Assembly (NCBI GenBank): GCA_964417555.1
Contig: CAYQIM010000048.1
Span: 58,928 to 122,927, forward strand
Source of the DNA: CAYQIM01 sp964417555
GTDB lineage: Bacteria > Pseudomonadota > Gammaproteobacteria > Diplorickettsiales > Diplorickettsiaceae
DNA length: 64,000 bases
Reading direction: 5' to 3'
A program made the position numbers and the translations under genes. The stretch's first letter is position 1; every line of letters starts with the position of its first letter. Below are positions 53,894 through 63,941 of the stretch, one piece after another. Under the pieces are notes generated by a model, which searched no databases, was not told where the DNA came from, and saw nothing but the letters and a program-made list of their open reading frames with translations.

Positions 53894-56228
53894 GGATTTC
53901 AATCGCTCCAAATGATTCACCTAAGGTCTCTGTGGCATGACAACCGGCGGGAATTGCTACACATGCATTCGGCACACGCTCATCAATCAACACCGGTAAA
54001 CGTGCACTTCCCTGCCCTTGTTTAACGTGTACCATCTGATTCTCTGTCAGCTGTAATGAAGCGGCTAGGCGTGAATTCATCGCCACACCTATTCTGTCGT
54101 TACTGGCCGCTCCTTGCAAGGCACGTGAGCGACGCACTACATTATCTACCCAATACAATGGCCATTCGGTTATTCGCCTAATTGCTGCAGTTTCCAATTT
54201 GACTAAATCCGGTAAAGACGATGTCATTGTGCTGACTTTGTTTTTCTCAAGGGCGGGAAACAGTTCATCACGGATAAAATCATGTGTCGCACAATTAAAA
54301 TCGGCTAATTTAAAGCAACGACCTAAGGTTTGTAAAATTTCCCAACCCGGTTTGGCTTGACCTAAAGGCGGAATAGCCGGCGTAAAATCTTGCCATTCGC
54401 CAGCCAAATTAACAAAGCTACCTGCTGTTTCGGCAAAACTTGCCATCGGTAAGATCACATGTGCCAGCTCCGATAGCGCTTTGGATTTGAAAGGCGATAA
54501 CGCAACGACCCAATCCACTTGCCTTAACGCGTGCGTTGCTTGATTGGGGTTTGCGCAATCTAAAGGGGGTTCAACATTCACTAACAGATAAGCTTTTAAA
54601 ACACGATGAAACATCTCATGCGCTGCTAAGCCTGGCTCAGAAATGGGTATACCACCGGCTAATCGATGAGGAATGGCACCAGCCAAATAAGCGCCGGCAC
54701 TGTTAGCCCCTTCCGTCATATACACACAACGTGCGCCACTCTTTTCGCCAATCCAGTGACAAAGCTGTCTAATCGCTACGGCCTGTGGATGATTATGCGC
54801 CAACGCCCCCAACAGAATCACAGATTTTTTGTTTTTAAGCTGTTCTGCCAATTTCGCCTGTTGTTGACTGATTTGAATATCAGTCCACGATGCAGGAAAT
54901 ACATTTTCAGTTTGATTTAAACTTTTCGCTATACCCGCCAAAGCAAAGAGTAACTCATCCGGTGTGGTAATAATTTTTTCATCTTGCTGAAAAGGAAACT
55001 CAATATCCAAACAGTGAATACTCGCAATTTTAGCACCCGCTAATTGTGCTTTACGACAACGGTTTGACGCTAAGGGTTGTTCGCGTCGGATATTCGATCC
55101 GACCAACAGAATAAATTCTTGCTGTTCTAGTTCAGACAGCGAGATGCCTGGCAGATAAAGTGCCGCATTGGTTTGATCGGAATTATCAGTTTGGTGCAGA
55201 CGATGGTCAATATGCGGACTGCCTAAACTACGAAAAAATTTTTGTAAAAGATAGAGTTCTTCCGTCGTACTGCTAGGCGATGCTAAGGCGCCCAACGCTT
55301 GCGCACCCTCTTTTTGTAACACCTGTTGAAAGCCATGTACGACTTTTTCTAATGCGGTTTCCCAATCCACAATAAACCATTGGCCATTTTCTTTGATATG
55401 CGGTTTCGTCAGCCGATCATCGCTATGAATCGCCAAATAACTATAACGATCCCTATCCGACAACCAGGTTTCATTAATACGTTCATTTTCACGTGGTACC
55501 ACCCGCATCACTTGTCCACGCCGCGTATGCAGATAAATATTCGAACCTAAGCAGTCGTGTGGTGCAATAGAAGCAGACTGTTGTAATTCCCAGGCCCGCG
55601 CACTAAAACGAAAAGGTTTTGAAGTCAGCGCACCGACCGGACAAAGATCAATAATATTGCCGGAAAGTTCGGATTCTAAACTATGTTCGATATACGTACT
55701 AATCTGTAGATTCTCACCACGATTTAGCGTACCTAACTCCTTCACACCCGCCACTTCCTGGCCAAAACGTACACAACGTGTACATTGAATACAGCGAGTC
55801 ATCTCGGTTGAAATCAAAGGCCCTAAGTTGTCATCTTTGACCGAACGTTTTCCTTCGGTAAAACGCGAAATCGATTGACCATAACCTAAAGAAAGATCTT
55901 GTAACTCGCATTCACCACCTTGATCACAGATAGGACAATCTAGCGGATGATTGATTAACAAAAACTCCATCACCGCGCGCTGTGCATCTTTAGCTTTAAC
56001 AGACGTGGTGAAAACTTTCATACCGGCCGTCACCGGTGTTGCACAAGCCGGCAACGGTTTACCGGATTTTTCAACTTCAACCAAGCACATACGACAGTTA
56101 GCCGCAATAGAAAGCTTTTTATGATAGCAAAAGCGCGGAATATAAATACCGACTTGATCCGCCGCTTCAATGATCGTGGTATTTTCCGCAACGTGTAGTG
56201 GGCGACCATCTATTTCTATATCTATCAT
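53883..56228 (-). CDS. nuoG: NADH-quinone oxidoreductase subunit G
   Basis: 781 residues from ATG 56228 (MIDIEIDGRPLHV). N-terminal 2Fe-2S ferredoxin (CYHKKLSIAANCRMCLVE), then the His/Cys 4Fe-4S site (HPLDCPICDQGGECELQD) and another 4Fe-4S cluster (CIQCTRCVRF), then a molybdopterin-oxidoreductase-like domain without the catalytic function. Long intergenic palindrome lies between it and nuoF. Confidence 0.96.
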   Translation of the reverse strand: MIDIEIDGRPLHVAENTTIIEAADQVGIYIPRFCYHKKLSIAANCRMCLVEVEKSGKPLPACATPVTAGMKVFTTSVKAKDAQRAVMEFLLINHPLDCPICDQGGECELQDLSLGYGQSISRFTEGKRSVKDDNLGPLISTEMTRCIQCTRCVRFGQEVAGVKELGTLNRGENLQISTYIEHSLESELSGNIIDLCPVGALTSKPFRFSARAWELQQSASIAPHDCLGSNIYLHTRRGQVMRVVPRENERINETWLSDRDRYSYLAIHSDDRLTKPHIKENGQWFIVDWETALEKVVHGFQQVLQKEGAQALGALASPSSTTEELYLLQKFFRSLGSPHIDHRLHQTDNSDQTNAALYLPGISLSELEQQEFILLVGSNIRREQPLASNRCRKAQLAGAKIASIHCLDIEFPFQQDEKIITTPDELLFALAGIAKSLNQTENVFPASWTDIQISQQQAKLAEQLKNKKSVILLGALAHNHPQAVAIRQLCHWIGEKSGARCVYMTEGANSAGAYLAGAIPHRLAGGIPISEPGLAAHEMFHRVLKAYLLVNVEPPLDCANPNQATHALRQVDWVVALSPFKSKALSELAHVILPMASFAETAGSFVNLAGEWQDFTPAIPPLGQAKPGWEILQTLGRCFKLADFNCATHDFIRDELFPALEKNKVSTMTSSLPDLVKLETAAIRRITEWPLYWVDNVVRRSRALQGAASNDRIGVAMNSRLAASLQLTENQMVHVKQGQGSARLPVLIDERVPNACVAIPAGCHATETLGESFGAIEIHAE

Positions 56229-56265
56229 ACTGACCACCCCCACGAACCATTAGCCATAGCACCGG

Positions 56266-56345
56266 GGTGCGGGTGACAACAGAATGTGCTTTTTTTGTGT
56301 GGCGAAAGCCCAACAAAAAAAGCACATTCTGTTGTCACCCGCACC
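56266..56345. repeat. Perfect 33-bp-arm palindrome between nuoF and nuoG
   Basis: Arm 1 (56266-56298) starts GGTGCGGGTGACAACAG and ends TTTTTTTGT; arm 2 (56313-56345) is its exact reverse complement; loop of 14 bases. Perfect pairing with no mismatch. Could act as a hairpin in the nuo mRNA, or be a recently inserted palindromic element. Confidence 0.9.
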
Positions 56346-56366
56346 AACCATCTAAACATGACAAAA

Positions 56367-57650
56367 CTAACATTCATGCGCATCACCTACTGGACATCGC
56401 TTATGTTCAATGTGCTCAATAAAATCATTTCTAAAATGCTTAATAAAACTCTGTACCGGCATTGCCGCTGCATCGCCTAAAGCACAAATGGTATGGCCCA
56501 TAATTTTACCCGCCACACTATTTAGTAGATCCAAATCTTGCAAACGACCTTCGCCGTGTTCAATACGATGTAATACGCGCCACATCCACCCAGTTCCTTC
56601 CCTACAAGGGGTACATTGGCCACAGGATTCTTCTTTATAAAAATGAGCAATACGCGCCAAAATTTTGACCATACAAGTGGTTTCATCCATCACGATTACC
56701 GCACCTGATCCCAACATCGAACCCGCTTTACTGATTGAGTCATAATCCATATCGGTATTTAGCATCACTTCGGCAGGAAGCACTGGCATAGAAGAACCAC
56801 CCGGAATAACCGCTTTGAGCTGGCGGCCATTTTTAACACCACCGGCTAAAGCTAATAATTCAGTAAAAGGCATGCCTAAAGGCACTTCGTAATTACCGGG
56901 TTTATTCACATGCCCGCTCACACTAAACAGTTTACAGCCCCCGTTATTCGGTTTACCTAATTCCAAAAACCACTGTCCACCTTGTTGTAATATGACCGGA
57001 ACAGAAGCGAGAGTTTCAGTATTATTAATCGTCGTCGGCCGACCATATAAACCATAATTCGCTGGAAAAGGCGGTTTGAAACGCGGAAATCCTTTTTTTC
57101 CTTCTAAGGATTCCATTAGCGCCGTTTCTTCGCCACAGATATACGCACCGGCACCGAGATGATTATAGAGTTGGAAATCAAAACCTGAATCTAAAATATT
57201 TTTACCTAAAAAACCGGCGTCCTGTGCTTCTTGTAACGCCGCTTCACAACGATCAAAAGGCTCATGGTATTCGCCACGAATATAATTGTAACCGACTGTC
57301 GCACCCATCACATAACCGGCAATGATCATCCCTTCAATCAGTTGATGGGGGTTATAACGTAATATATCTCTATCTTTACACGTACCCGGCTCACCTTCAT
57401 CCGAATTACATAGCACATATTTTTGCCCCGGCGCGGAGCGTGAAATAAAACTCCATTTCAAACCCGTTGGAAACCCAGCGCCGCCGCGACCCCGTAAACA
57501 AGACGTCTTTAATTCGGCAATAATCTGTTCCGGCGGTGTTTTCTCACGCAATATCTTTTCCAGAACCTGATAACCACCGACTTGGCGATAACTGGCGAGA
57601 GCCCACGGTTGCGCGAGATGTAAGGTACGAAAACAAATGTCATTGGCCAT
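56367..57650 (-). CDS. nuoF: NADH-quinone oxidoreductase subunit F
   Basis: NADH-binding subunit with FMN and a 4Fe-4S cluster. 427 residues. Dinucleotide/FMN site RGRGGAGFPTGLKW, FMN block EGEPGTCKDRDILRYNPH, 4Fe-4S cluster SCGQCTPCREGTGW. Overlaps nuoE by 11 bases. Confidence 0.97.
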   Translation of the reverse strand: MANDICFRTLHLAQPWALASYRQVGGYQVLEKILREKTPPEQIIAELKTSCLRGRGGAGFPTGLKWSFISRSAPGQKYVLCNSDEGEPGTCKDRDILRYNPHQLIEGMIIAGYVMGATVGYNYIRGEYHEPFDRCEAALQEAQDAGFLGKNILDSGFDFQLYNHLGAGAYICGEETALMESLEGKKGFPRFKPPFPANYGLYGRPTTINNTETLASVPVILQQGGQWFLELGKPNNGGCKLFSVSGHVNKPGNYEVPLGMPFTELLALAGGVKNGRQLKAVIPGGSSMPVLPAEVMLNTDMDYDSISKAGSMLGSGAVIVMDETTCMVKILARIAHFYKEESCGQCTPCREGTGWMWRVLHRIEHGEGRLQDLDLLNSVAGKIMGHTICALGDAAAMPVQSFIKHFRNDFIEHIEHKRCPVGDAHEC

Positions 57651-58152
57651 CTAAGTTATCCAAGATTTCATCGATTTTTTTTGCTGTTAAATCTTCGTAA
57701 TAACGTTGTCCGATATGAATAACCGGTGCATTTGCACAGGCACCTAAACATTCCACTTCCTTTAAAGTAAATTGTCCATCGGCTGTCGTTTCGCCAAAAT
57801 TAATCTGTAAGCGATCCTTTAAATGTTTAACGATTTTATCGCAACCGTTAAGCATACAAGATACGTTAGTGCAAACACCAATTTTATGCTTACCTACCGG
57901 TTTAAGCTCATAAAGTGAATAAAAAGTGGCTACTTCGTAAGCGGTAACCCGCGACATATTTAAATAATCGGCGACTGCATCAATCAATTCACGCGATAAA
58001 TAACCTTGATTCGCATCCTGCGCTAAGGTGAACGCCGGCAACACCGCCGACTGCCGTCGTTCTAAGGGATATTTGCTGGCCCATTTTTCAATCTCCGCTT
58101 TGAGTTCGGAAGATAGGCATTCTAGGCATTCATTGTTGGTCGTTTGCTTCAT
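57640..58152 (-). CDS. nuoE: NADH-quinone oxidoreductase subunit E
   Basis: 170 residues, thioredoxin-like fold with a 2Fe-2S cluster (N1a): Cys pairs in GVCTNVSCMLNGC and ECLGACANAPVI. Overlaps nuoD by 4 bases and nuoF by 11. Confidence 0.96.
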   Translation of the reverse strand: MKQTTNNECLECLSSELKAEIEKWASKYPLERRQSAVLPAFTLAQDANQGYLSRELIDAVADYLNMSRVTAYEVATFYSLYELKPVGKHKIGVCTNVSCMLNGCDKIVKHLKDRLQINFGETTADGQFTLKEVECLGACANAPVIHIGQRYYEDLTAKKIDEILDNLDGQ

Positions 58153-59402
58153 CGATCGATTTCACCAAAGACTATATCTAGACTCGAAAGTATCGCGACT
58201 AAGTCGGCTATCATATGTCCTGAAACTAATTCATTCAAGGCAGCCAGATGTGGAAAACCAGCCGCACGTATTTTGACACGATAAGGTTTATTCGCACCAT
58301 CCGATACCATATAAACACCAAACTCGCCTTTCGGATGTTCAATCGCTGCATAAGCTTCACCCGGTGGCACACAATAACCTTCACTAAATAATTTAAAATG
58401 ATGAATTAATGACTCCATGTCACCTTTCATGTCCACGCGCTTCGGCGGCACAATCTTATGATTATCAATCATCACCGGTCCAGGATGCTCGCGTAACCAA
58501 TCAATACATTGTTTAATCAAACGTGTAGATTGGCGCATCTCTTCGACACGAACCAAATAACGATCGTAGCAATCACCGTTACTGCCAATAGGGATATCAA
58601 AATCCAATTCATCATACACTTCATACGGCTGTTTTTTACGTAAATCCCAAGCAACCCCCGAGCCACGTAAGATAGGACCAGTACAACCTAATTGCAGCGC
58701 TCGTTCTGGCGATAATACACCAATACCCACCGTACGCTGTTTCCAAATGCGATTGTCCGTTAATAAGGTTTCATAATCATCGATTAACTTAGGAAAACGT
58801 GCAGTAAAATCGGCAATAAAATCTAATAAACTTCCTTCACGATTAGCATTCATCGCGCGAGTTTCTTTTTCATTATGCCATTGTGATGGTTTATATTGTG
58901 GCATTTTATTCGGTAAGTCGCGGTAAACACCACCCGGCCGATAATAAGTCGCGTGCATACGCGAACCCGAAACCGCTTCATAACAATCAATTAAATCTTC
59001 ACGCTCGCGAAAACAATATAAAAAAACTGTCATAGCACCGATATCGAGCGCGTGTGCTCCTAACCATAGCAGATGATTAAGCAGCCGAGTGATTTCATCA
59101 AACATCACCCGTATATATTGTGCTCGCTTTGGCGGTGTCACACCCAACATTTTTTCAATCGCTAACACATAGGCATGTTCATTACACATCATCGAAACAT
59201 AATCTAAGCGATCCATATAACCAATACTTTGATTATAAGGCTTCGATTCGGCTAATTTTTCGGTAGCACGATGTAATAAACCAATGTGCGGATCGGCCGA
59301 TTGGATTACTTCGCCATCCAATTCCAAGATCAAACGCAAAACACCATGGGCGGCGGGATGCTGCGGACCAAAATTTAGGGTGTAATTACGAATCTCAGGC
59401 AT
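58149..59402 (-). CDS. nuoD: NADH-quinone oxidoreductase subunit D
   Basis: 417 residues, the 49-kDa-type subunit that lines the quinone site. Signature blocks GPQHPAAHGVLRLILELDGE and RVMFDEITRLLNHLLW. It is separate from nuoC (they are fused in E. coli), as in most bacteria. One-base overlap with nuoC. Confidence 0.97.
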   Translation of the reverse strand: MPEIRNYTLNFGPQHPAAHGVLRLILELDGEVIQSADPHIGLLHRATEKLAESKPYNQSIGYMDRLDYVSMMCNEHAYVLAIEKMLGVTPPKRAQYIRVMFDEITRLLNHLLWLGAHALDIGAMTVFLYCFREREDLIDCYEAVSGSRMHATYYRPGGVYRDLPNKMPQYKPSQWHNEKETRAMNANREGSLLDFIADFTARFPKLIDDYETLLTDNRIWKQRTVGIGVLSPERALQLGCTGPILRGSGVAWDLRKKQPYEVYDELDFDIPIGSNGDCYDRYLVRVEEMRQSTRLIKQCIDWLREHPGPVMIDNHKIVPPKRVDMKGDMESLIHHFKLFSEGYCVPPGEAYAAIEHPKGEFGVYMVSDGANKPYRVKIRAAGFPHLAALNELVSGHMIADLVAILSSLDIVFGEIDR

Positions 59403-60085
59403 TATGGCTTCTCAGGCAAAACAGGAGGTAATTCGTTCGGTGTTTTACGGATCGTTTTTGGAACCAAGGTACGTGACGGAATACTGACCGGCTGATAGAT
59501 AACACGTCCTTCATCGGCATCATAACGAACTTCTACATGACCACTCAATGGAAAATCTTTACGAAATGGATGACCGACAAAACCGTAGTCGGTTAACAAA
59601 CGGCGTAAATCAGGATGTCCGTCAAAAAACACACCGTACAAATCAAACGCTTCACGCTCATACCAATTTGCCGCCGGCCAAATATCATTCACCGAAGGCA
59701 CCATAGGTGGTTCCCTTCGCGCAAAAACACGCAAACGTAAACGATGGTCATGCGTGATCGACAACAGATGGTAAACCACTGCAAAACGCGGTTTATCCCA
59801 AGCAATAAGCTGATCTTGACGACTACCATCCACGCCACGTTCAAAACCGGTCAAAGTAGAACGCTCGGTAGTCCATTCGCTGATACCATAGTCTTTATAA
59901 TCGACGACACAGATATCCAATAAACATTCAAATTTAAAGTCTGCTTCATCCCTCAATGCTAAACAAACCTCAACACATTTCTCACGAGGAATTTCCCAGC
60001 TTATTTCAGCTAAAGATACCGTTATGTCCTGAGCTAATTCAGGAAAACGATGGCTAAGCGCTTTTACAAGGTCGTGAGTTTCCAT
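59402..60085 (-). CDS. nuoC: NADH-quinone oxidoreductase subunit C
   Basis: 227 residues, the 30-kDa-type subunit. Signature EREAFDLYGVFFDGHPDLRR followed by LLTDYGFVGHPFRKDFPLSG. The C-terminal tail beyond this is short. One-base overlaps with nuoB and nuoD. Confidence 0.96.
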   Translation of the reverse strand: METHDLVKALSHRFPELAQDITVSLAEISWEIPREKCVEVCLALRDEADFKFECLLDICVVDYKDYGISEWTTERSTLTGFERGVDGSRQDQLIAWDKPRFAVVYHLLSITHDHRLRLRVFARREPPMVPSVNDIWPAANWYEREAFDLYGVFFDGHPDLRRLLTDYGFVGHPFRKDFPLSGHVEVRYDADEGRVIYQPVSIPSRTLVPKTIRKTPNELPPVLPEKP

Positions 60086-60567
60086 TAGCTACGCTCAATA
60101 AAACGTGTTTTTTTAATCTTATTTTGCAGTTGGATAACACCATAGACTAAAGCTTCGGCTGTCGGCGGACAACCGGGTACATAGACATCAACCGGAACAA
60201 TCCGATCACAGCCACGCACTACCGAATAAGAATAATGGTAATATCCTCCGCCATTGGCACAAGAGCCCATCGAAATCACCCAACGCGGCTCTGCCATTTG
60301 ATCGTAGACTTTACGCAATGCCGGCGCCATTTTATTGCATAGCGTTCCAGCAACAATCATCACATCCGATTGACGGGGACTTGGTCTAAATACCACGCCA
60401 AAACGATCCAAATCATAACGCGCCGCCGCTGAATGCATCATTTCCACGGCACAACACGCCAAACCAAATGACATTGGCCATAAAGAACCACTGCGTGCCC
60501 AAGCGAGCAGTTTATCCAGTGACGTAGTGACAAAACCTTGTTGTTGTAATAAGGGTTCTATTCCCAT
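60085..60567 (-). CDS. nuoB: NADH-quinone oxidoreductase subunit B
   Basis: 160 residues from ATG 60567 (MGIEPLLQQQGFVT), which overlaps the nuoA stop by 10 bases. Carries cluster N2: tandem cysteines in GLACCAVEMM, then GSCANGGGYY and PGCPPTAEAL. No defects. Confidence 0.96.
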   Translation of the reverse strand: MGIEPLLQQQGFVTTSLDKLLAWARSGSLWPMSFGLACCAVEMMHSAAARYDLDRFGVVFRPSPRQSDVMIVAGTLCNKMAPALRKVYDQMAEPRWVISMGSCANGGGYYHYSYSVVRGCDRIVPVDVYVPGCPPTAEALVYGVIQLQNKIKKTRFIERS

Positions 60568-60914
60568 TCTAAGGCACCTTTTTTCCACTCATAAATAAAA
60601 CCAACTAATAAGAGTCCGATAAAAATTCCCATCGCCAATAAACCTGGTGTACCAATACGTCTTAAGGAAACAGCCCAAGGGAATAAAAAAGCGGTTTCGA
60701 GATCAAAAATAATAAATAAAATAGCGACGAGATAATAGCGTATATCGAAAGGTAAACGGGCATCGCTCACACCCGGAAATCCACATTCATAAGGAGACAA
60801 CTTGGCTGCATCGGGCCGATTAGGTGAGGAAAACCGACCAATCGTTATTGCTGCCACACCAATAAACAGGCCAAAAGCAATAAAGACAAGAATGGGAAAG
60901 TAATGCTGCAACAT
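60558..60914 (-). CDS. nuoA: NADH-quinone oxidoreductase subunit A
   Basis: 118 residues, three membrane segments; KLSPYECGFPGVSDARLPFD and FIIFDLETAFLFPWA are the family signatures. First gene of the 14-gene nuo operon. The ATG at 60914 is the natural start. Confidence 0.96.
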   Translation of the reverse strand: MLQHYFPILVFIAFGLFIGVAAITIGRFSSPNRPDAAKLSPYECGFPGVSDARLPFDIRYYLVAILFIIFDLETAFLFPWAVSLRRIGTPGLLAMGIFIGLLLVGFIYEWKKGALEWE

Positions 60915-60947
60915 GGTTTTTTAGCAACCCAATTTAGTTTGCCGGCT

Positions 60948-60953
60948 AGTATA
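60948..60953 (-). promoter_or_regulatory. Possible -10 box of the nuo operon
   Basis: TATACT on the minus strand, about 35 bases before the nuoA start. The region 17 bases further upstream does not hold a good -35. Only weak support. Confidence 0.25.
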
Positions 60954-61037
60954 CCGCTTTCATCAGCGAAAATTCTATAGTTATCGTTAACTATTTCATC
61001 AGAATTAGAACCACTCTACAATATAAAAGGTTTAAAT

Positions 61038-62672
61038 TCACCTGTTTAACTTTATCATAGAAAGTGCGATCAAGTTGGCCGGATCTAGACTAGCTATACA
61101 TAAATACATCTGCTTTCCTTGCTTGGCTAAAGAAGCTGCCTGAAATTTACCTGATACGCTCACTTGGCTTCCTGCTTGGAATGACAGCTTAGACCACTGA
61201 TTGTTCAATACATCATATTGATAATAATCTGATTTTAATTTAGTGTTTTCTTTATGCGACAAACTAAAAAAATAAACAAAAAAATCTAACTGGCAACTTA
61301 AAATTGTGCTATCTAACGTAAATTGTTTAAAGTCTAAGTTGGCAGTAGGAAAAGGTAAATCAGTAAACGTAGGTGTACTAGGTGTGCTGCCCGAAAACTT
61401 ATACAGCGCAACACTAGGGTACAACTGAGTTTCTTCTTCTACCATTGCTATACAAACGACTTGATCTTGCATAACATGTGCAAAAACATCACTCCCTTTA
61501 TAAGGCAAGGAGAACGTTCCCGATTGGCGGTTTAAACTTCCATCAAAGAAATTAATAATAATTTCTTTTACTGAACTTACCGCTATATTGGCTAGGTTTT
61601 GATTATATAAGAAAGATCGACCGATTGGCACTGAATTGACCTGACCACTTTCAAATTTACTCGCCATCTCACCATTACTTTGCACCGTTAACTTGCGCAG
61701 AATTGTACTATTATTTTTTTGTGTAAAAAAATAATACGCGATCCTATTTTTACCGTTGTAATTAGTAAATATCCCCGCCGCCTGCAAGTCATTTCCCTCC
61801 TCCAATAAAGCAGACACTTCTTTAATTTCTACACTATCTTTTATGGTATGAGTCTTAAAATTATAACGTGATATAAATAACTTAGTGTTAACCGTAGAGG
61901 TTTTCACAGGTATAAAAAAATAAACAAAATCATCGTCACAAAAAGTAGCCAAGGCCACAATAGTTTCAGCTTTTTCCTGAATCGCTGCTGTCCCCTCATA
62001 AATAGAAACGGGTTTAAATGCTTGTAAATGATTAGTTTGCTGCGAAATAAAACTGTCAATATGATTAGTCGTTAAAATAAATCCTGGTTGTTTATTAGTA
62101 ATATGCGTAGAATCCGCTAACAAGGCTGTAGAAAGTACCAATTCATTATTTTGAATAGGTTTTTCAATATCTTGCGCCGTAGCCAAACGGACACTACCAT
62201 AACGCTCGGGTGTAGCGGCCAGCATACTAAACAGAGGTGAGGCGTCTTTAACATCAACGGTAAAATTATCAGCTTCAAACGCGTCTACGTAAACAATAAT
62301 ATCCAAAATCATATCCTGTTTAGGCATTTTTTGCACTAACCGTTCTTCACTACAATAATTCGCTAAAAGAATTAATTTGTCTTCCTCACCCGGTATTTGT
62401 TTAAGAAATAAACCTATCTGATAAATATCATAAACCGAACCAATCTCCGGTAAGAAAGCCTGAATATGTAATTTTGTTTTATCATCCTGAAAAGTAATTT
62501 TAGCCTCAGGTAAAATATGAAACTTACTGGCTAAATCAACTTCATTACCCAAAAATTTATTTGTTACATGACTAACGCCTATCGATAAAGTCGGTTTTTT
62601 CCCTAGCTGAATTAAGCGCAACATGGTTTTTTGACCTATATCAGTAAGGGTTAGTTTTAAATAATTTTTCAT
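61038..62672 (-). CDS. Phage-tail-fibre-like N-terminus with beta-rich C-terminal domain, unknown role
   Basis: 544 residues. The first ~165 resemble the N-terminal domain of phage tail-fibre proteins (DUF3751 type): LTLTDIGQKTMLRLIQLG, IYQIGLFLKQIP, LLANYCSEERLVQK and finally ATPERYGSVRLATAQDIEKP, the usual junction to the shaft. The remaining ~370 residues are beta-rich with repeated aromatic strands (DDDFVYFFIPVKTSTV, RIAYYFFTQKN, QLDFFVYFFSLSH), suggesting a beta-propeller or lectin-like domain. No other tail gene is near. It could be a receptor-binding or toxin-delivery protein, or an adapted secreted protein. Confidence 0.55.
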   Translation of the reverse strand: MKNYLKLTLTDIGQKTMLRLIQLGKKPTLSIGVSHVTNKFLGNEVDLASKFHILPEAKITFQDDKTKLHIQAFLPEIGSVYDIYQIGLFLKQIPGEEDKLILLANYCSEERLVQKMPKQDMILDIIVYVDAFEADNFTVDVKDASPLFSMLAATPERYGSVRLATAQDIEKPIQNNELVLSTALLADSTHITNKQPGFILTTNHIDSFISQQTNHLQAFKPVSIYEGTAAIQEKAETIVALATFCDDDFVYFFIPVKTSTVNTKLFISRYNFKTHTIKDSVEIKEVSALLEEGNDLQAAGIFTNYNGKNRIAYYFFTQKNNSTILRKLTVQSNGEMASKFESGQVNSVPIGRSFLYNQNLANIAVSSVKEIIINFFDGSLNRQSGTFSLPYKGSDVFAHVMQDQVVCIAMVEEETQLYPSVALYKFSGSTPSTPTFTDLPFPTANLDFKQFTLDSTILSCQLDFFVYFFSLSHKENTKLKSDYYQYDVLNNQWSKLSFQAGSQVSVSGKFQAASLAKQGKQMYLCIASLDPANLIALSMIKLNR

Positions 62673-62813
62673 TTATTCACCATTTTCAAAAATCTTTTAT
62701 GTTTACACTCAGCAATAGCGCACGTTGTTAATACAATATTCTTACACTTGTACAAACATAAACACTTCGGAGCTCGTTCGCTTTATCAAAGGTAAATTTA
62801 AACAAGGTTTTTT

Positions 62814-63896
62814 TCATTTTTGATTAACAACAATATCCTTTAAAAGAAACACAAATTTCAAATAATTTTTCCTGCTTCTAGGAATTCCTATGGAAGTATT
62901 AGCCGCTAGCTGATTAGCATAATCTTTCAAAAATTCAAAATCTAAATTTGCCACTTCTATATAGTTTAAAAGATAATTCTGAATCGTTTCTCTACCCTTA
63001 TTATCAGCTATATACATTTCCAAGGCTTTTAGGTTTTTTTGCGAATCTTCCCAAAAACTATCTACCTTTTTACTGGCTTCAGCCAAATGGGCAAGTCGGT
63101 TCAAAGTGCCGTTAAGGACTAAAGTGAACAAAAATAAATCTTTTTGTAATGGCCCAATACTGTTTAAAGCTTGTAAAGTTTCTTCATATTTTCGTATATA
63201 ATACTGCTGTTTTTTAGTTTTCGGCGAAACGGTTTCCATGACATCTTGAGCAGAGCTTATATTAAGGCTAATCGGATCTTCCGAGGTCAAAACACTACTT
63301 AACAAACGTTCAGCGGTCTGTTCCAATTGTGTATCAATATATTGAAAACGTCTTTTCACATTGGCGAGTAGATTTTCATTAAAGTCAGCAAGCTGTTCAC
63401 GTACCTTACTCTGTAACACATCATAATACTGCTGTAACTCGCCGATAAAAGTTTGTAAACGGTAAAATGCATCTTTTTTAGGCGGAATACAGTCAAGCAT
63501 AGCCGCTATTATCGCCTTATATCCTTCTACCGAAGTATCTTGTACTAACTGCTGCGTTTCCTCTTTATAATAGGGGTAATAAAGTCCAAAATTATGCGCG
63601 TACTGTACTATTTCGATAAACTTTTTTAGCAGGTCAGGTTTAATTTCTCGACTAAATTGACTAACAAACCTTTCTATGTCCTGACGTTGCTTAAGTAATA
63701 ACTCATTTCCATCTACCGTCTTGTTTTCAAAATGATCTAAAAGTTGCGCCATTTTCAGCTTAGTTAGCATAAACTCCTTAAAATAATTCCATAGATGGTC
63801 TGTAATATCTTCTGGAACTAAAATATTGTTTAATGCGTAAACGGTTTTATCACTTACCGAACTGATTTCTTCTTGTAATGCTAAAGCAATGTTCAT
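62814..63896 (-). CDS. All-helical protein of unknown function
   Basis: 360 residues from ATG 63896 (MNIALALQEEISSVSDKT), preceded by AAGGAATT; the frame stays open to the window edge, but that part comes from a repeat-like leader. Entirely helical with long amphipathic helices (LQTFIGELQQYYDVLQSKV; ANVKRRFQYIDTQLEQTAER), no clear membrane segment. Two-helix-bundle alpha pore-forming toxins look like this in outline, but I cannot show membership. Same direction as the tail-fibre-like gene, 141 bases upstream of it. Confidence 0.55.
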   Translation of the reverse strand: MNIALALQEEISSVSDKTVYALNNILVPEDITDHLWNYFKEFMLTKLKMAQLLDHFENKTVDGNELLLKQRQDIERFVSQFSREIKPDLLKKFIEIVQYAHNFGLYYPYYKEETQQLVQDTSVEGYKAIIAAMLDCIPPKKDAFYRLQTFIGELQQYYDVLQSKVREQLADFNENLLANVKRRFQYIDTQLEQTAERLLSSVLTSEDPISLNISSAQDVMETVSPKTKKQQYYIRKYEETLQALNSIGPLQKDLFLFTLVLNGTLNRLAHLAEASKKVDSFWEDSQKNLKALEMYIADNKGRETIQNYLLNYIEVANLDFEFLKDYANQLAANTSIGIPRSRKNYLKFVFLLKDIVVNQK

Positions 63897-63923
63897 AACA
63901 ATTCCTTCGACGAGACAATGAGA

Positions 63924-63941
63924 GCATTGCGGAAGCAATGC
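63924..63941. repeat. Small hairpin upstream of the 62814 gene
   Basis: GCATTGC GGAA GCAATGC, 7-bp arms with the same GGAA loop as the hairpin at 7249-7286. It lies in a GC-richer leader (63905-64000) unlike the surrounding DNA. Confidence 0.45.
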
